Source: Rhodospirillum centenum SW
GTDB lineage: Bacteria; Pseudomonadota; Alphaproteobacteria; Azospirillales; Azospirillaceae
Assembly (NCBI RefSeq): GCF_000016185.1
Contig: NC_011420.2
Coordinates: forward strand, 2,314,501-2,378,500
DNA length: 64,000 nt
Reading direction: 5' to 3'
Of the stretch, positions 47,513 to 57,818 are shown piece after piece; the stretch's first letter is position 1, and the number at the start of each line of letters is the position of its first letter. Position numbers and translations under genes: made by a program. A model generated the notes under the pieces. That model saw only the letters and a program-made list of their open reading frames with translations, was not told the origin of the DNA and did not search any database.

Positions 47513-48430
47513 ATGAGCACCCCCTCCCCCGCCGCCGCGCCCAGCCGCGAGGAATGGCTCGCCAAGGCCCGCACCCTGTCCGAGGCGCTGCCCTTCATGC
47601 GCCGCTACGCGGGCCGGACGGTCGTCGTGAAGTACGGCGGCCACGCCATGGGCGACGAGAGCCTGGGGCGCCGCTTCGCCAATGACATCGTGCTGATGAA
47701 GCAGATGGGCATCAGCCCCGTCGTCGTGCATGGCGGCGGCCCCCAGATCGGCCAGATGCTGGAGCGGCTGAAGATCAAGTCGGAGTTCGTGGACGGGCTG
47801 CGCGTCACCGACAAGGAGACGGTGGAGATCGCGGAGATGGTCCTCTCCGGCTCCATCAACAAGCAGATCGTGGCCCTGATCAACGATGCCGGCGGCGACG
47901 CCGTCGGCCTGTCGGGCAAGGACGACGACCTGATCGAAGCCCGCAAGGTCACCCGCAGCAAGCGCGACCCCGACAGCAACATCGAGAAGGTCATCGACCT
48001 GGGCTTCGTCGGCGATCCGTTCCGCGTCAATCCGGGCCTGCTGCACAAGCTGCAACAGGCGGACATCATCCCCGTCATCGCCCCCATCGGCATCGGGGAG
48101 GACGGCCAGACCTACAACATCAACGCGGATACGGCGGCCGGCGCCATCGCCGCGGCGGTGAACGCGACGCGCCTGCTGCTGCTGACCGACGTGGCCGGCG
48201 TGCTGGACAAGCAGAAGCGCCTGATCCCCGAGATGTCGGTGGAGGCGGCGCAGCGCGCCATCGACGACGGCACCGCCACCGGCGGCATGATCCCGAAGAT
48301 CGAGACCTGCCTGCGCGCCGTGAACGGCGGGGTGGAGGCGGCGGTGATCCTGGACGGCCGCGTGCCCCACGCGATCGTGCTGGAGCTGTTCACCGAAGGC
48401 GGCGCCGGCACGCTGATCGGGCGCAAGTGA
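47513..48430 (+). CDS. argB: Acetylglutamate kinase
   Basis: ArgB phosphorylates N-acetylglutamate, the second step of arginine synthesis. The 305-residue protein has the amino-acid-kinase fold: [55 protein letters not shown] and the C-terminal [27 protein letters not shown]. The N-terminal helix of about 30 residues is the kind found in arginine-inhibited hexameric enzymes. The ATG at 47513 is the first fitting start. It is convergent with the DUF2336 gene across a strong hairpin at 48456. Confidence 0.97.
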   Translation: MSTPSPAAAPSREEWLAKARTLSEALPFMRRYAGRTVVVKYGGHAMGDESLGRRFANDIVLMKQMGISPVVVHGGGPQIGQMLERLKIKSEFVDGLRVTDKETVEIAEMVLSGSINKQIVALINDAGGDAVGLSGKDDDLIEARKVTRSKRDPDSNIEKVIDLGFVGDPFRVNPGLLHKLQQADIIPVIAPIGIGEDGQTYNINADTAAGAIAAAVNATRLLLLTDVAGVLDKQKRLIPEMSVEAAQRAIDDGTATGGMIPKIETCLRAVNGGVEAAVILDGRVPHAIVLELFTEGGAGTLIGRK

Positions 48431-48455
48431 CGCGGCCCGGGTGATCCGGTCCCGG

Positions 48456-48481
48456 CCGTCGGCGGGGCGTTCCGCCGACGG
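48456..48481. terminator. Hairpin between convergent argB and DUF2336 genes
   Basis: CCGTCGGCGG and CCGCCGACGG form a perfect 10-bp stem with a six-base loop, extended by one further pair. There is no T-run on either side, so if it terminates it does so weakly or with Rho. Confidence 0.5.
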
Positions 48482-48502
48482 CGGGCCGTCACACCGCGCC
48501 CC

Positions 48503-49804
48503 TCACGCCTTCACCCCGAAGAACTCAAGCTGCCATTTCATCTCGGCCTCGGTCATCGGGTAGTCCGTGCCGTCCTTGGCGTTCATCACGGCCGAGGGCG
48601 GGATCATGGCGAGGCGGAGCTGCACCTGCCGGGCGAAGCGCATGCCCAGCTTCGCCCGCCAGCACAGGGCCGTGACTCCGCGCGGGCTCTGCCCGCCGAC
48701 GATCTTGTCCACCGTGTCCGGCGGAATGCCGGCGCGCAGCGACAGAGCCGTCAGCACGAAGCCGCGGTCGCCCGTGGACAGGGCGTCGGAGATCACCTCC
48801 TCGTCCAGCGCACCGGCGGCGTGCAGGCGGCGGGCACGGTCGCCCGGCCGCTCCTTCGGCTCCGCCTCCTCCTCGGCGTCGGGCGCCTCCGGCGTCCCGG
48901 CCCGCGCCGGCGCGGCCGGAGCGGACAGGCCCGGCAGACGGCGGCGCACCGCCTCGCTGACCGCAGCGCGCGTCTCCGCCGGCAGATCCGGGCGGGCCTG
49001 GAGGACCTTCAGGAGCTGATCGTTGACGAAGCCGGCGATGCGCGCCGCCGCCCGCGGCGGCAGGGTCGGGCGCCGCACCAGGGGGCCGTGCCAGGGCTCG
49101 TGCCGCGGCGCCATCTCGATGATCCGGTCCAGCGTCTCCTCCCGGATCTGGGCGGAGTGGTTCGCCAGCAGCGCCGCCACGGCCCCTTCGCTGTCGGTCC
49201 GGGCCACGGCGTCGGCCACATCGCCGGACAGGCCGGCGCGCTCCGCGATGGCGACAAGCTGGCCGTCCAGCGGCTGGGACCGGATGATCTGGAGCAGATC
49301 CTCGTCGGTCAGGATGGGGGAGTGCCGCAGCACCGGCCCGCTGACGGACAGTTCCAGGTCGCGGGCAAGCTGCTGCACCACCTGCGCCGGGGCGCCGGGC
49401 TGGTCCTTCAGCGTCTCCGCCAGCACCCGGCGCACGGTCACCGCCTGGTCGCGGGCCAGCGTCTCCAGCACCTCCAGGGTCAGCTTCTCAAGCTGCCCGA
49501 CCTTTTCGGCCGGCAGGTGCGGGACCAGGGACGCGATCTTGGCGGCGAGGCCGGAGCGCACCTCCTCGTCCGGGTCGGCGGCCAGCAGCAGGTCGGCCTG
49601 CCGCGGCGTGCTGGTGTTGCGGGCGATCTCCCGCCGCACCTCCGCACTCTGGTCGGCGGCCAGGAAGTACAGAATCTCCGGCCGCGTCTCCGCCCGGCCG
49701 GCGACGAAGCGCCGTTCCACCGCGTCCGGACTGGTCGCCAGCCGCTTCGCCGTGTCGTAATCGACACCGCCGAGGGGACGGTCCTGGGGTCCGTTCGTGC
49801 TCAC
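48503..49804 (-). CDS. DUF2336 helical-repeat protein
   Basis: The 433-residue protein is a DUF2336 member: tandem helical pairs such as DAVERRFVAGRAETRPEILY, AEVRREIARNTSTPRQADLL and EEVRSGLAAKIASLVPHLP resemble HEAT-type solenoid repeats, and the C-terminal block TALCWRAKLGMRFARQVQLR with WQLEFFGVKA is the usual ending. DUF2336 proteins are common in alphaproteobacteria with many signalling genes; the function is unknown. A GTG at 49804 with GGAGAG upstream is chosen; it is four bases after the stop of the diguanylate cyclase gene, so the two form one operon. Confidence 0.85.
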   Translation of the reverse strand: MSTNGPQDRPLGGVDYDTAKRLATSPDAVERRFVAGRAETRPEILYFLAADQSAEVRREIARNTSTPRQADLLLAADPDEEVRSGLAAKIASLVPHLPAEKVGQLEKLTLEVLETLARDQAVTVRRVLAETLKDQPGAPAQVVQQLARDLELSVSGPVLRHSPILTDEDLLQIIRSQPLDGQLVAIAERAGLSGDVADAVARTDSEGAVAALLANHSAQIREETLDRIIEMAPRHEPWHGPLVRRPTLPPRAAARIAGFVNDQLLKVLQARPDLPAETRAAVSEAVRRRLPGLSAPAAPARAGTPEAPDAEEEAEPKERPGDRARRLHAAGALDEEVISDALSTGDRGFVLTALSLRAGIPPDTVDKIVGGQSPRGVTALCWRAKLGMRFARQVQLRLAMIPPSAVMNAKDGTDYPMTEAEMKWQLEFFGVKA

Positions 49805-49808
49805 AGTC

Positions 49809-51521
49809 TCACTCTCCAACCGTACCGCCGGCCGGGGCGTCGCCGCCGGCCCTTCCGCTTGCGATCGCCGCCGCGGGCGCCAGGGCGCGGTTGCCCTTGC
49901 CCTGGCGCTTGGCGGCATACATGGCATGGTCGCCGCGGTCCAGCAGCCCCTGGGCCGGCTCACCGCCGCCGCCGGCATAGAGCGCCACGCCGATGGAAAC
50001 GCCCAGCGGCCGGTCCGGCGCGGCCGAGAGGGGGCGCAGGAACTCCGCCGCCTCGCGCAGCAGCCGGTCGGCCACCCGCAGGGCCTGGGCCTCGTCCACC
50101 CGCTCGATCCAGAGCACGAACTCGTCGCCGCCCAGCCGCGCCGTCAGGTCGCCCGGCCGGGCCAGCCGCACCAGCAGCGTGCCCACCGCCTGCAGCACCC
50201 CGTCGCCCGCCGTGTGGCCGAGCAGGTCGTTGACCGCCTTGAAGTTGTCCAGGTCGAAATAGAGCAGGGCGGAGGAACCGCCGCGGTGCCGCTCCAGCCG
50301 TTGCTCCAGCAGCTCCATGAAGGTGCGCCGGTTGTAGAGCCCGGTCAGCCCGTCGCGCTCGGACAGGGTCTTCAGCCGCTCCTGGTAGCGGGCCTGGGCG
50401 ACGGCGACGCCGACATGGTCGGCGATGGCCGACACCATGGAGATGTCGTCCGCGCTCCACGCCTCGGCGGCCGGGCGCCAGGCCAGGACCGCGCCGTTCA
50501 CCTCGTTGCGGAACAGGGTGCGCGCGGCCAGCAGGCGCACCGGCCCGGCCACCGCCTCGCAGCCCCCGGCACTCTCCGCTGCGGCGGCCAGCAGGGCCGG
50601 CAGCGCGTCCGCCGCCTCCGGCGGCAGCGTGCCCTGCCGCGCCGCGGGTCCGTAGCCCTCCCCCGCCCGGGCGAAGACCAGGACGCCGGCCGCGCCGGTG
50701 GCGTTCACCGCGACGCCGGCCGCGATCTCCAGCGTGCGGGTGGGGTCCACGTCGTCGCGGGTGGAGGAGACGATGAAGCCCAGATACTTCTCGCGCAGCC
50801 GGACCCGGGACAGCTCCATGCCGCGCAGGCGGGCGTCGGTGATGTCGCGGCAGGCGCCGCGCGCGCCCAGCCATTCCCCGCCCGGCCCGGTCAGCGGCAC
50901 GGCGGAGGAGATCAGGCAGGCCGGCTCGCCCGAGCGGTCGCGCAGCCAGACCTCCGTCCGCTCGATCGGCACCCGCGTGTCGAAGGGCAGCGGCTGGTCG
51001 GCGAACTCGGGCAGCACGAGGTCCGCGGGGTGCCGGCCCAGCAGCTCCTCCGCCCGGTAGCCGATGGCCCCGGCGGGGGAGACGAAGGCGAAGCGCCCGT
51101 CCGGCCCCGTCTCCCAGGCGAAGTCGGAGGAGATGTCCACCAGGTCCTTGTAGCGCTGGCGGGATTCGGTCAGGGCGTGGCGCAGCCGGCGCTCCAGCGT
51201 CACGTCGCGCCCCAGCAGCAGCACCTCGCCGTCCGGCAGGGGGACGGCCGCGAACTCCACGACGCCGGGACCGGAGCCGGTCGCCACCGGCACGGAGCGG
51301 GCGCTGTCCAGCAGCGGCCCGTCGCTGGCGACCCACCAGGACAGGTCCTCGCGCCAGGCGCCCCCGTCCGCGTCCAGCGGGGCGCAGCGGGCGTTGGCGG
51401 CGCGCACGGCACCGTCGGCCGCCAGCCGCAGGGCGGGGCCGGGCCAGCCGGCCAGGATGGCCGCCGCCTCAGTCCCCTCCAGGGGGGGCGGCGGGGCGGT
51501 CGGTACGGATTCTGTTTCCAC
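49809..51521 (-). CDS. PAS-GAF diguanylate cyclase
   Basis: The 570-residue cytoplasmic protein joins a degenerate N-terminal PAS-like region (1-110), a PAS domain (about 125-240, ISSDFAWETGPDGRFAFVSP), a GAF domain (about 265-395) and a GGDEF domain (about 396-550). The active site is intact as RLGGDEF at 462-468, with DLDNFKAVND for metal binding and an inhibitory site R455-x-x-D458 placed five residues before GGDEF, so it should make c-di-GMP and be product-inhibited. There is no membrane segment or EAL domain. Its signal is unknown. It is co-transcribed with a DUF2336 protein. Confidence 0.94.
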   Translation of the reverse strand: METESVPTAPPPPLEGTEAAAILAGWPGPALRLAADGAVRAANARCAPLDADGGAWREDLSWWVASDGPLLDSARSVPVATGSGPGVVEFAAVPLPDGEVLLLGRDVTLERRLRHALTESRQRYKDLVDISSDFAWETGPDGRFAFVSPAGAIGYRAEELLGRHPADLVLPEFADQPLPFDTRVPIERTEVWLRDRSGEPACLISSAVPLTGPGGEWLGARGACRDITDARLRGMELSRVRLREKYLGFIVSSTRDDVDPTRTLEIAAGVAVNATGAAGVLVFARAGEGYGPAARQGTLPPEAADALPALLAAAAESAGGCEAVAGPVRLLAARTLFRNEVNGAVLAWRPAAEAWSADDISMVSAIADHVGVAVAQARYQERLKTLSERDGLTGLYNRRTFMELLEQRLERHRGGSSALLYFDLDNFKAVNDLLGHTAGDGVLQAVGTLLVRLARPGDLTARLGGDEFVLWIERVDEAQALRVADRLLREAAEFLRPLSAAPDRPLGVSIGVALYAGGGGEPAQGLLDRGDHAMYAAKRQGKGNRALAPAAAIASGRAGGDAPAGGTVGE

Positions 51522-51688
51522 GCCGGCGGCTCCGCTCCGGATCGCACTCCCACTCGGGCATCAGGACTAGCCCAGCCGGCCCCTCGCGTCCACCTGACCG
51601 GGAGGCAGGGCCGACCCGCAGGGCGGCGGGGCCGGACGGGTCGCGCGCGGGCTTGCCCCGCGGGGCGGCCGCGCCCATTCTCCCCGCC

Positions 51689-52459
51689 ATGACGATACAA
51701 GCCCCTCCCGTCCGGCCCGCCGGACAAGCCTCCCCCGTCCGGCCCGCCGGACACGCCTCGCCCGCCCGGCCCGCCGGGGCCCGGAGCCTGTCCGGCGTCG
51801 ATACCTGGGTGTTCGACCTGGACAACACCCTCTATCCGTCGAGCTGCAACCTGTTTGCCCAGGTGGACCGCCGCATCGGTGAGTTCATCGCGGAGTATTT
51901 CGGCCTGCCCTACGAAGAGGCGCGGGCGAAGCAGAAGAAGTATTTCCGCGAGCACGGCACCAGCCTGCGCGGCCTGATGGTCGAGCACGACATCGACCCG
52001 GTGCCGTTCCTGGAATATGTCCATGACATCGACGTGACGCCGGTGGAACCGTCGGAACGGCTGGCCCGCGCGCTGGACGCCCTGCCCGGCCGCAAGCTGG
52101 TCTACACCAACGGCTCCGTCCGCCATGCCGAGAACATCCTGGCCCGGCTGGGCGTCGAGGGCCGCTTCGAGGCTGTGTTCGACATCGTGGCCGCGGGCTA
52201 CGTGCCGAAGCCCGACCCGCGGCCCTACCGCACCCTGGTCGAGCGCCACGGGGTGGAGCCGACCCGCGCCGTGATGGTGGAGGACATCGCCCGCAACCTG
52301 GCCCCGGCCGCGGCGCTGGGCATGACGACGGTGTGGCTGCGCACGGATGCCGACTGGTCCCGCCCCGACGGCGGCGGCGTCGGGCATGGCGACCACATCC
52401 ACCATGTCGTGGACGACCTGATCGACTGGCTGGAAGCCGGCGCACCGCCGGTCCTGTGA
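51689..52459 (+). CDS. HAD phosphatase, pyrimidine 5'-nucleotidase-like
   Basis: The 256-residue protein is a HAD hydrolase of the pyrimidine 5'-nucleotidase (SDT1-like) group: motif [18 protein letters not shown] with nucleophile and acid/base aspartates, motif II LVYTNGS, motif III lysine and motif [20 protein letters not shown]. The cap domain with [13 protein letters not shown] and [14 protein letters not shown] is typical. Unusually, residues 5-31 are three copies of a nine-residue unit (ASPVRPAGH-like) encoded by a 27-bp tandem repeat; no start codon lies between them and the domain, so they are probably translated. It is divergent from the diguanylate cyclase gene. Confidence 0.9.
   Translation: MTIQAPPVRPAGQASPVRPAGHASPARPAGARSLSGVDTWVFDLDNTLYPSSCNLFAQVDRRIGEFIAEYFGLPYEEARAKQKKYFREHGTSLRGLMVEHDIDPVPFLEYVHDIDVTPVEPSERLARALDALPGRKLVYTNGSVRHAENILARLGVEGRFEAVFDIVAAGYVPKPDPRPYRTLVERHGVEPTRAVMVEDIARNLAPAAALGMTTVWLRTDADWSRPDGGGVGHGDHIHHVVDDLIDWLEAGAPPVL
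51701..51781. repeat. 27-bp tandem repeat, three units, coding
   Basis: Three adjacent 27-base units encode [18 protein letters not shown] and ASPARPAGA at the N-terminus of the HAD phosphatase. They differ by a few bases and preserve the frame. Confidence 0.85.
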
Positions 52460-52518
52460 TCCTGCCGGCGGGACGCGGGACTGTCGTGACGGCGGAGTGC
52501 CTCCGGGAGTGCCTTCGA

Positions 52519-52547
52519 TTGACAGGGCGGGCCGGCTGTCCCATCGT
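52519..52547 (+). promoter_or_regulatory. Putative promoter of dapD
   Basis: A perfect TTGACA at 52519-52524 is followed after 17 bases by CATCGT at 52542-52547, which matches TATAAT at three positions. It ends 48 bases before the dapD start. Confidence 0.45.
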
Positions 52548-52595
52548 CCCGGCGCGCCCGCCGTCCCCTTCGACGCGACCATCCGGACCCCCGCC

Positions 52596-53474
52596 ATGAG
52601 CACCGCCCCCGACCGCCTCGCCCGCACCATCGACCAGGCCTGGGAGGTGCGCGACGGCCTCACCCCCGCGACCACCGGCCCCGTCCGCGCGGCGGTGGAG
52701 GAGGCGCTGGGGCTGCTGGATGCCGGCATCCTGCGCGTGGCCGAGCCGGTGGACGGCGGCAGCCAGGGCGGCGGCTGGCGGGTGAACCAGTGGCTGAAGA
52801 AGGCGGTGCTGCTGTCCTTCCGGCTGAACGACAACGCCGTCATCCCCGGCGGTCCCGGCCTGCCCGGCGGCGACAGCGCCACCTGGTTCGACAAGGTGCC
52901 GTCCAAGTTCGCCGGCTGGGACGAGGTGCGCTGGAAGGCCGCCGGCTTCCGCGCCGTGCCCGGCGCCATCGTCCGCCACAGCGCCCATGTGGCGCCGGGC
53001 GTCGTGCTGATGCCCAGCTTCGTCAATCTGGGCGCCCATGTGGACCGCGGCACCATGGTGGACACCTGGGTGACGGTCGGTTCCTGCGCCCAGATCGGCC
53101 GCAACGTGCATCTCTCCGGCGGCGTCGGCATCGGCGGCGTGCTGGAGCCGTTGCAGGCCAACCCCGTCATCATCGAGGATGACTGCTTCATCGGCGCCCG
53201 CTCGGAGGTGGTGGAGGGGGTCATCGTGGAGCGCGGCAGCGTGCTCTCCATGGGCGTCTTCATCAGCGCCTCGACCCGGATCATCGACCGCGCCACGGGC
53301 GAGGTCTTCATCGGCCGCGTGCCGGCCTGGTCCGTCGTCGTGCCCGGCACCCTGCCCGGCCGGCCGCTGCTCGACGGCAGCCCCGGCCCCGGCCTCTCCT
53401 GCGCCGTCATCGTCAAGCGGGTGGACGAGAAGACCCGCGCCAAGACCAGCATCAACGACCTGCTGCGGGACTGA
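52596..53474 (+). CDS. dapD: Tetrahydrodipicolinate N-succinyltransferase
   Basis: DapD succinylates tetrahydrodipicolinate in the lysine/diaminopimelate pathway. The 292-residue protein has an N-terminal helical domain ([19 protein letters not shown]), the [19 protein letters not shown] motif, and a left-handed beta-helix of hexapeptide repeats ([20 protein letters not shown] onward) with the catalytic region [25 protein letters not shown]. The ATG at 52596 matches the family start. It precedes dapE by five bases. Confidence 0.97.
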   Translation: MSTAPDRLARTIDQAWEVRDGLTPATTGPVRAAVEEALGLLDAGILRVAEPVDGGSQGGGWRVNQWLKKAVLLSFRLNDNAVIPGGPGLPGGDSATWFDKVPSKFAGWDEVRWKAAGFRAVPGAIVRHSAHVAPGVVLMPSFVNLGAHVDRGTMVDTWVTVGSCAQIGRNVHLSGGVGIGGVLEPLQANPVIIEDDCFIGARSEVVEGVIVERGSVLSMGVFISASTRIIDRATGEVFIGRVPAWSVVVPGTLPGRPLLDGSPGPGLSCAVIVKRVDEKTRAKTSINDLLRD

Positions 53475-53479
53475 CCGAC

Positions 53480-54640
53480 GTGGCCCCTGATCCCATCGCC
53501 CTCGCCCGCGACCTGATCCGCTGCCCCAGCGTCACCCCGGCCGATGCCGGGGCGCTGGACCGGGTGCAGTCGGTGCTGGAGGGGCTCGGCTTCACCTGCC
53601 ACCGGCTGCCGTTCCAGGAACCGGGCACGGAGCGGGTGGACAATCTCTATGCCCGGCTGGGCGACAAAGGCCCGAACTTCTGCTTCGCCGGCCACACGGA
53701 TGTCGTGCCGGCCGGGGATGCCGCGGCCTGGACCGTCGATCCTTTCGGAGGCGAAATAATCGACGGACGGCTCTATGGCCGCGGGGCTGCGGACATGAAA
53801 GGCGGCGTCGCCGCCTTCATCGCCGCCGTCGGATCGTTCCTGGAGCGTAACGGTCCGCCGGCGGGCAGCATCAGCCTGCTGATCACGGGGGACGAGGAAG
53901 GCCCGGCCGTGAACGGCACCCGCAAGGTGCTGGACTGGATGGCGGCGGCCGGGGAGCGCATCGACGCCTGTCTGGTGGGGGAGCCGACCAATCCCCGCGC
54001 CCTGGGCGACATGATCAAGGTCGGCCGCCGCGGCAGCCTGACGGCGACGCTGACGGCGCTGGGGGCGCAGGGCCACACGGCCTATCCGCATCTGGCGGAC
54101 AACCCGCTGCCGCGGCTGGCGGAGGCGCTGCACCTGCTGGCGTCCAGCCCGCTGGACATGGGCACGCCGCACTTCCAGCCCTCGACCCTGGCCCTGACCA
54201 GCATCGACGTAGGCAATCCGGCAAGCAACGTGATCCCGGCCCGCGGCACGGCCCGCTTCAACATCCGCTTCAACGACCTGCACACGCCGGAGAGCCTGGA
54301 GGCGCACATCCGCGACGTGCTGGAGGAGGTCGGCGGTGCCTGGGAGCTGGCGCTGCAGACCAGCGGCGTCGCCTTCCTGACGCCGCCGGGCGCCCTGTCC
54401 GACATCGTGGCCGCGGCGGTGGAGGCGCACACCGGCCGCACGCCGGAGCTGAGCACCTCGGGCGGCACGTCGGATGCCCGCTTCATCAAGGACCATTGCC
54501 CGGTGGTGGAGTTCGGGCTGGTCGGCGCCAGCATGCACAAGGTGGACGAGAACGTGGCCGTGGCGGACCTGCTGGAGCTGACGGCGATCTACCGCACGGT
54601 GCTGGAACGCTGGTTCGCCGGCGCGGAACCCCGGACATGA
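53480..54640 (+). CDS. dapE: Succinyl-diaminopimelate desuccinylase
   Basis: DapE removes succinate from N-succinyl-LL-diaminopimelate. The 386-residue di-zinc M20 peptidase shows [16 protein letters not shown], the first metal histidine in [28 protein letters not shown], the acid/base glutamate in [12 protein letters not shown] and the late [12 protein letters not shown]. The start is a GTG five bases after the dapD stop, so coupling is likely. Its stop overlaps the ATG of the membrane protein gene that follows. Confidence 0.97.
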   Translation: MAPDPIALARDLIRCPSVTPADAGALDRVQSVLEGLGFTCHRLPFQEPGTERVDNLYARLGDKGPNFCFAGHTDVVPAGDAAAWTVDPFGGEIIDGRLYGRGAADMKGGVAAFIAAVGSFLERNGPPAGSISLLITGDEEGPAVNGTRKVLDWMAAAGERIDACLVGEPTNPRALGDMIKVGRRGSLTATLTALGAQGHTAYPHLADNPLPRLAEALHLLASSPLDMGTPHFQPSTLALTSIDVGNPASNVIPARGTARFNIRFNDLHTPESLEAHIRDVLEEVGGAWELALQTSGVAFLTPPGALSDIVAAAVEAHTGRTPELSTSGGTSDARFIKDHCPVVEFGLVGASMHKVDENVAVADLLELTAIYRTVLERWFAGAEPRT

Positions 54641-55218
54641 GCTTCGCGCGCGACGCGCTCTACGGTCTTTACGGCGCCTGGCGCCTGGCCCGTTTCGACG
54701 CCGCGGCCGCGGCCTGGTACGACGCCACGCCGGAAGCGGCGCTGGCCAGCTTCCGCGCCCTCTGGCTGGTGCTGCCGGGCTTCATGCTGCTGCTGCTGTT
54801 CCAGCTCGGCGGCGGTTTCCCGCCGGTGATGCTGGCGGGCCGGCTGGTGCTGGAATCCATGGGGCTGGTGGTCGGCATCCTGGCCTACCTGCTGGTCGCC
54901 TTCCATGTGCTGGAACTGGCGGGGAAGCAGCAGGAGTTCGGCCGCTATGCCGCGGCCTACAACTGGTCCTACGTGGTCCAGGTCGCGCTGCTGCTGGGCG
55001 TCCATGCGCTGGACAGCAGCGGGCTGCTGGGCGAGGAGGCGGCGGAACTGATGCTGTTCGTCGCCACCGTCTGGGTGCTGACCTACCAGTGGTTCATCGC
55101 CCGCGCCACCGCCGGGGTCGGCGGCCTGGGCGCGCTGGGGCTGGTGGCGGTGGACATCTTCATCAGCATCATGGTCAAGAACGTGACCGACGCCATGGTC
55201 GGCCTCCCGGCCGCCTGA
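54637..55218 (+). CDS. Membrane protein of unknown function in the dap operon
   Basis: The 193-residue protein begins with a short cytoplasmic part ([20 protein letters not shown]) and has about four hydrophobic helices: [55 protein letters not shown], and a final stretch with [22 protein letters not shown] and [12 protein letters not shown]. Its ATG overlaps the dapE stop (ATGA), so it is part of that operon. I recall similar small proteins after dapE in related genomes but no known function. It ends 11 bases from truA, which is convergent. Confidence 0.85.
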   Translation: MSFARDALYGLYGAWRLARFDAAAAAWYDATPEAALASFRALWLVLPGFMLLLLFQLGGGFPPVMLAGRLVLESMGLVVGILAYLLVAFHVLELAGKQQEFGRYAAAYNWSYVVQVALLLGVHALDSSGLLGEEAAELMLFVATVWVLTYQWFIARATAGVGGLGALGLVAVDIFISIMVKNVTDAMVGLPAA

Positions 55219-55229
55219 CCCGGCGGGGC

Positions 55230-55967
55230 TCAGTACCATGCCTCGGTGAAGTAGAGCCCGGCCGCCGGGGCGGTCGGACCGGCTGCGGAACGGTTGCGCG
55301 CCGCCAGCGCCCGGCTCACATCGTCGGCGGTCCAGCGCCCCTCCCCCACCAGCTTCAGGGTGCCGACCATGTTGCGCACCTGATGGTGCAGGAAGGAGCG
55401 GGCGCGGGCGACGATCCGCACCTCCTCCCCCACCCGCGCGACCGACAGGTCCGAGAGCGTCTTGACCGGCGACTTCGCCTGACAGAGCGAGGCGCGGAAG
55501 CTGCTGAAATCGTGCTGCCCGACCAGACGCTGCGCCGCCTCGTGCATCGCTTCCGCGTCCAGCCCGCCCTGAACGTGCCAGACCCGCCCCGCCTCCAGCG
55601 CCGCCGGGGCGCGGCGGTTCAGGATGCGGTAGAGATAGGCCCGGCCCAGGCAGGAGAAGCGGGCATGGAAGTCGGGCGCCACCGGCTCGACCCGCAGCAC
55701 GGCGACCGGATGCGGCTTCAGGTGGAAGTTCAGCGCGGCCTGAACCTTGTCCGCCGTCGCCTCGCGGGCCAGATCGACGCTGGCCACCATGGCCAGGGCA
55801 TGCACCCCGGCATCCGTGCGCCCCGCGCAGAAGACCGTGACCGTTTCCTGGGTGAAACGATAGATCGCCTCCTCCAGCGCCTGCTGGACGGAGGGACCGT
55901 TGTCCTGCCGCTGCCAGCCGACGAAGGGCCGGCCGTCATATTCCAGGGTCAGCTTCCAGCGCTGCAT
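55230..55967 (-). CDS. truA: tRNA pseudouridine(38-40) synthase
   Basis: TruA isomerises uridines 38-40 in the anticodon arm of tRNAs. The 245-residue protein starts [18 protein letters not shown], has the catalytic D52 in [14 protein letters not shown], and later [16 protein letters not shown] and [19 protein letters not shown]. The length is standard. It follows fmt by 20 bases and is the last gene of def - small unknown - fmt - truA. Confidence 0.97.
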   Translation of the reverse strand: MQRWKLTLEYDGRPFVGWQRQDNGPSVQQALEEAIYRFTQETVTVFCAGRTDAGVHALAMVASVDLAREATADKVQAALNFHLKPHPVAVLRVEPVAPDFHARFSCLGRAYLYRILNRRAPAALEAGRVWHVQGGLDAEAMHEAAQRLVGQHDFSSFRASLCQAKSPVKTLSDLSVARVGEEVRIVARARSFLHHQVRNMVGTLKLVGEGRWTADDVSRALAARNRSAAGPTAPAAGLYFTEAWY

Positions 55968-55987
55968 CCGCCCACCTCCGGGCCGGC

Positions 55988-56917
55988 TCAGGCCACGATC
56001 CGGGCGCCCGGCGCGTGCGGGAAGCCGCGCAGGAAGGCGGCACCGTCCACCGGCGCCTTGCCGGGCCGCTGCACCGTCAGCAGGCGCAGCGCGCCCTCGC
56101 CGCAGGCCACCGTCAGCCCGCCGGGCAGCAGCGTGCCGGGCTCGCCCCGGCCCGACACCGGCTCGGCCGCCAGCACCTTGAGGCGCTCCCCCGTCACCGC
56201 CTCGAACCAGCAGCCGGGCCAGGGCGTGAAGGCCCGCACCTGCCGGTCGAGCGTGGCGGCGTCGAGCGCGAAGTCCAGCCGCCCCTCCTCCTTCGCCAGC
56301 TTGGCGGCGTAGGTGACGCCTTCCTCCGGCTGCGGTTCGGCCGTCAGCCGACCGGCGGCCAGGCCGTCCAGCGCCGCCACGATCAGCCGCGCCCCCTGCT
56401 CGGAGAGGGCGTCGTGCAGGGCCTGCGCACCCGTGCGCGGGCCGATCGGCACCTCGCCCTTCAGCAGCATGGGGCCGGTATCCAGCCCCGCCTCCATGCG
56501 CATGATGGTGACGCCGCTCACCGCGTCGCCGGCCTGGATGGCGCGCTGGATCGGGGCGGCACCGCGCCAGCGCGGCAGCAGCGAGGCATGGACGTTGATG
56601 CAGCCCAGCCGCGGCGCGTCCAGCACCGGCTGCGGCAGGATCAGGCCGTAGGCGGCGACGACGGCGCAGTCCAGCCCCAGGGCCGCGAACTCCGCCTGCG
56701 CCTCGGCCCCGCGCAGCGACTTCGGATGGCGCACGGGGATGCCCAGTGCCTCGGCCCGGCGATGCACGGGCGAGGGCTGGAGCTGGTGGCCGCGGCCGGC
56801 CGGGCGCGGCGGCTGGGTATAGACGCAGACGACCCGGTGCCCGGCCCCGGCCAGGGCGTCGAGGATGGGAACGGAGAAGTCGGGCGTGCCCATGAAGGCG
56901 AGCGTCAGGCCGGCCAT
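55988..56917 (-). CDS. fmt: Methionyl-tRNA formyltransferase
   Basis: Fmt formylates initiator Met-tRNA with 10-formyltetrahydrofolate. The 309-residue protein has [17 protein letters not shown] at the start, the catalytic triad N108, H110 and D146 in [19 protein letters not shown] and [11 protein letters not shown], and the C-terminal OB-like tRNA-binding domain with [13 protein letters not shown]. Its product is undone later by Def, encoded in the same operon. Confidence 0.98.
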
Positions 56918-56951
56918 GGCGGTATCCTGGAAGCGAAGGGTCGGGGCGGGT

Positions 56952-57155
56952 TCAGCCCTGGACTTCGACCACCACCACCGACCGGCGGCCCGCGTTCAGC
57001 GTGCGCGCGATCCGGGTGGCCTCGGCCAGGGTGTCGAAGCGCTTGGCCAGACCCGCCTTGCGGCTCCAGGTGTAGCCGACCCAGATCGGCGACGCCAGCC
57101 AGCCCTCGAATTCGGGGTGCGTCTCGTCGCGGGCGTCACGGATCAGATAGGGCAA
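56952..57155 (-). CDS. Small protein between def and fmt, unknown
   Basis: The 67-residue product begins [20 protein letters not shown] and ends [17 protein letters not shown]. It looks like a compact alpha/beta fold: two strands, a helix with [17 protein letters not shown] and a final strand. I do not recognise the family. The 28- and 34-base gaps to its neighbours on the same strand place it in the operon with def, fmt and truA, which supports it being real. Confidence 0.7.
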
Positions 57156-57183
57156 GGAGGGGGGTCCTGTGACGGCCGGGGGG

Positions 57184-57705
57184 TCAGCCCGCGGCCTTGT
57201 TGCGCTGCATCTTCTGCAAGCGGCGCAGCAGCATGCTGCGCTTGAGCGCGGAGAGGTAGTCCACGAACAGCACGCCGTTCAGATGGTCGATCTCGTGCTG
57301 CACGCAGGTCGCCGTCAGCCCGTCCGCGTCCAGCTCCCGCACTTCGCCGTCCCGGTCCACATAGCGGACACGGACCTGCCGCGGGCGGGTCACGTCGGCA
57401 TAGATGTCCGGGATGGACAGGCAGCCTTCCTGCGCCGTCGCCAGCTCGTCGGAGCGGGCGATGATCTCCGGATTCGCCATCAGGATGGGGGTCGGCGCCT
57501 CGGTCTTGCGCTCGGCGATGTCCATGACGATCACCCGTTCCAGCACGCCGACCTGCGGCGCCGCAAGCCCGATGCCGGGCGCCTTGTACATGGTCTCCAG
57601 CATGTCGTCCATCAGGCGGGCGACACGGCCGTCCACGTTGGCGACGGGTTCGGCCGTCTGGCGCAGCCGCGCATCGGGGACGATCAGGATGTTCAGCAGC
57701 GACAT
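57184..57705 (-). CDS. def: Peptide deformylase
   Basis: Def removes the formyl group from nascent proteins using Fe2+. The 173-residue protein has all three motifs: GIGLAAPQ at 45-52, EGCLS with metal ligand C95 and HEIDH with H137, E138 and H141. It starts SLLNILIVPDARLR as usual. It opens the def-fmt-truA operon, with a probable promoter at 57763-57791 behind it. The frame is open far upstream but without conservation. Confidence 0.98.
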   Translation of the reverse strand: MSLLNILIVPDARLRQTAEPVANVDGRVARLMDDMLETMYKAPGIGLAAPQVGVLERVIVMDIAERKTEAPTPILMANPEIIARSDELATAQEGCLSIPDIYADVTRPRQVRVRYVDRDGEVRELDADGLTATCVQHEIDHLNGVLFVDYLSALKRSMLLRRLQKMQRNKAAG

Positions 57706-57762
57706 GGACGGCGGATCCGGCGAAAGGTGATCTGGATTTGTGCAATACCCACTATGGCCAGC

Positions 57763-57791
57763 CAGATAGGTCCCTGTGAAGGGCGCGTCAA
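57763..57791 (-). promoter_or_regulatory. Putative promoter of the def-fmt-truA operon
   Basis: On the minus strand TTGACG (five of six) is followed after 17 bases by TATCTG (three of six). It lies between the stop of rmuC and the start of def and would give a leader of about 50 bases. Confidence 0.5.
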
Positions 57792-57818
57792 GCGAGCGGC
57801 CGTCCGGCGCCGCCGGGA

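Noticed and set aside
51200-54538. A minus-strand frame of about 1110 codons opposite the HAD gene, dapD and dapE
   Set aside because: It spans several confidently identified plus-strand genes; the sequence is Arg/Gly/His-rich and without motifs.
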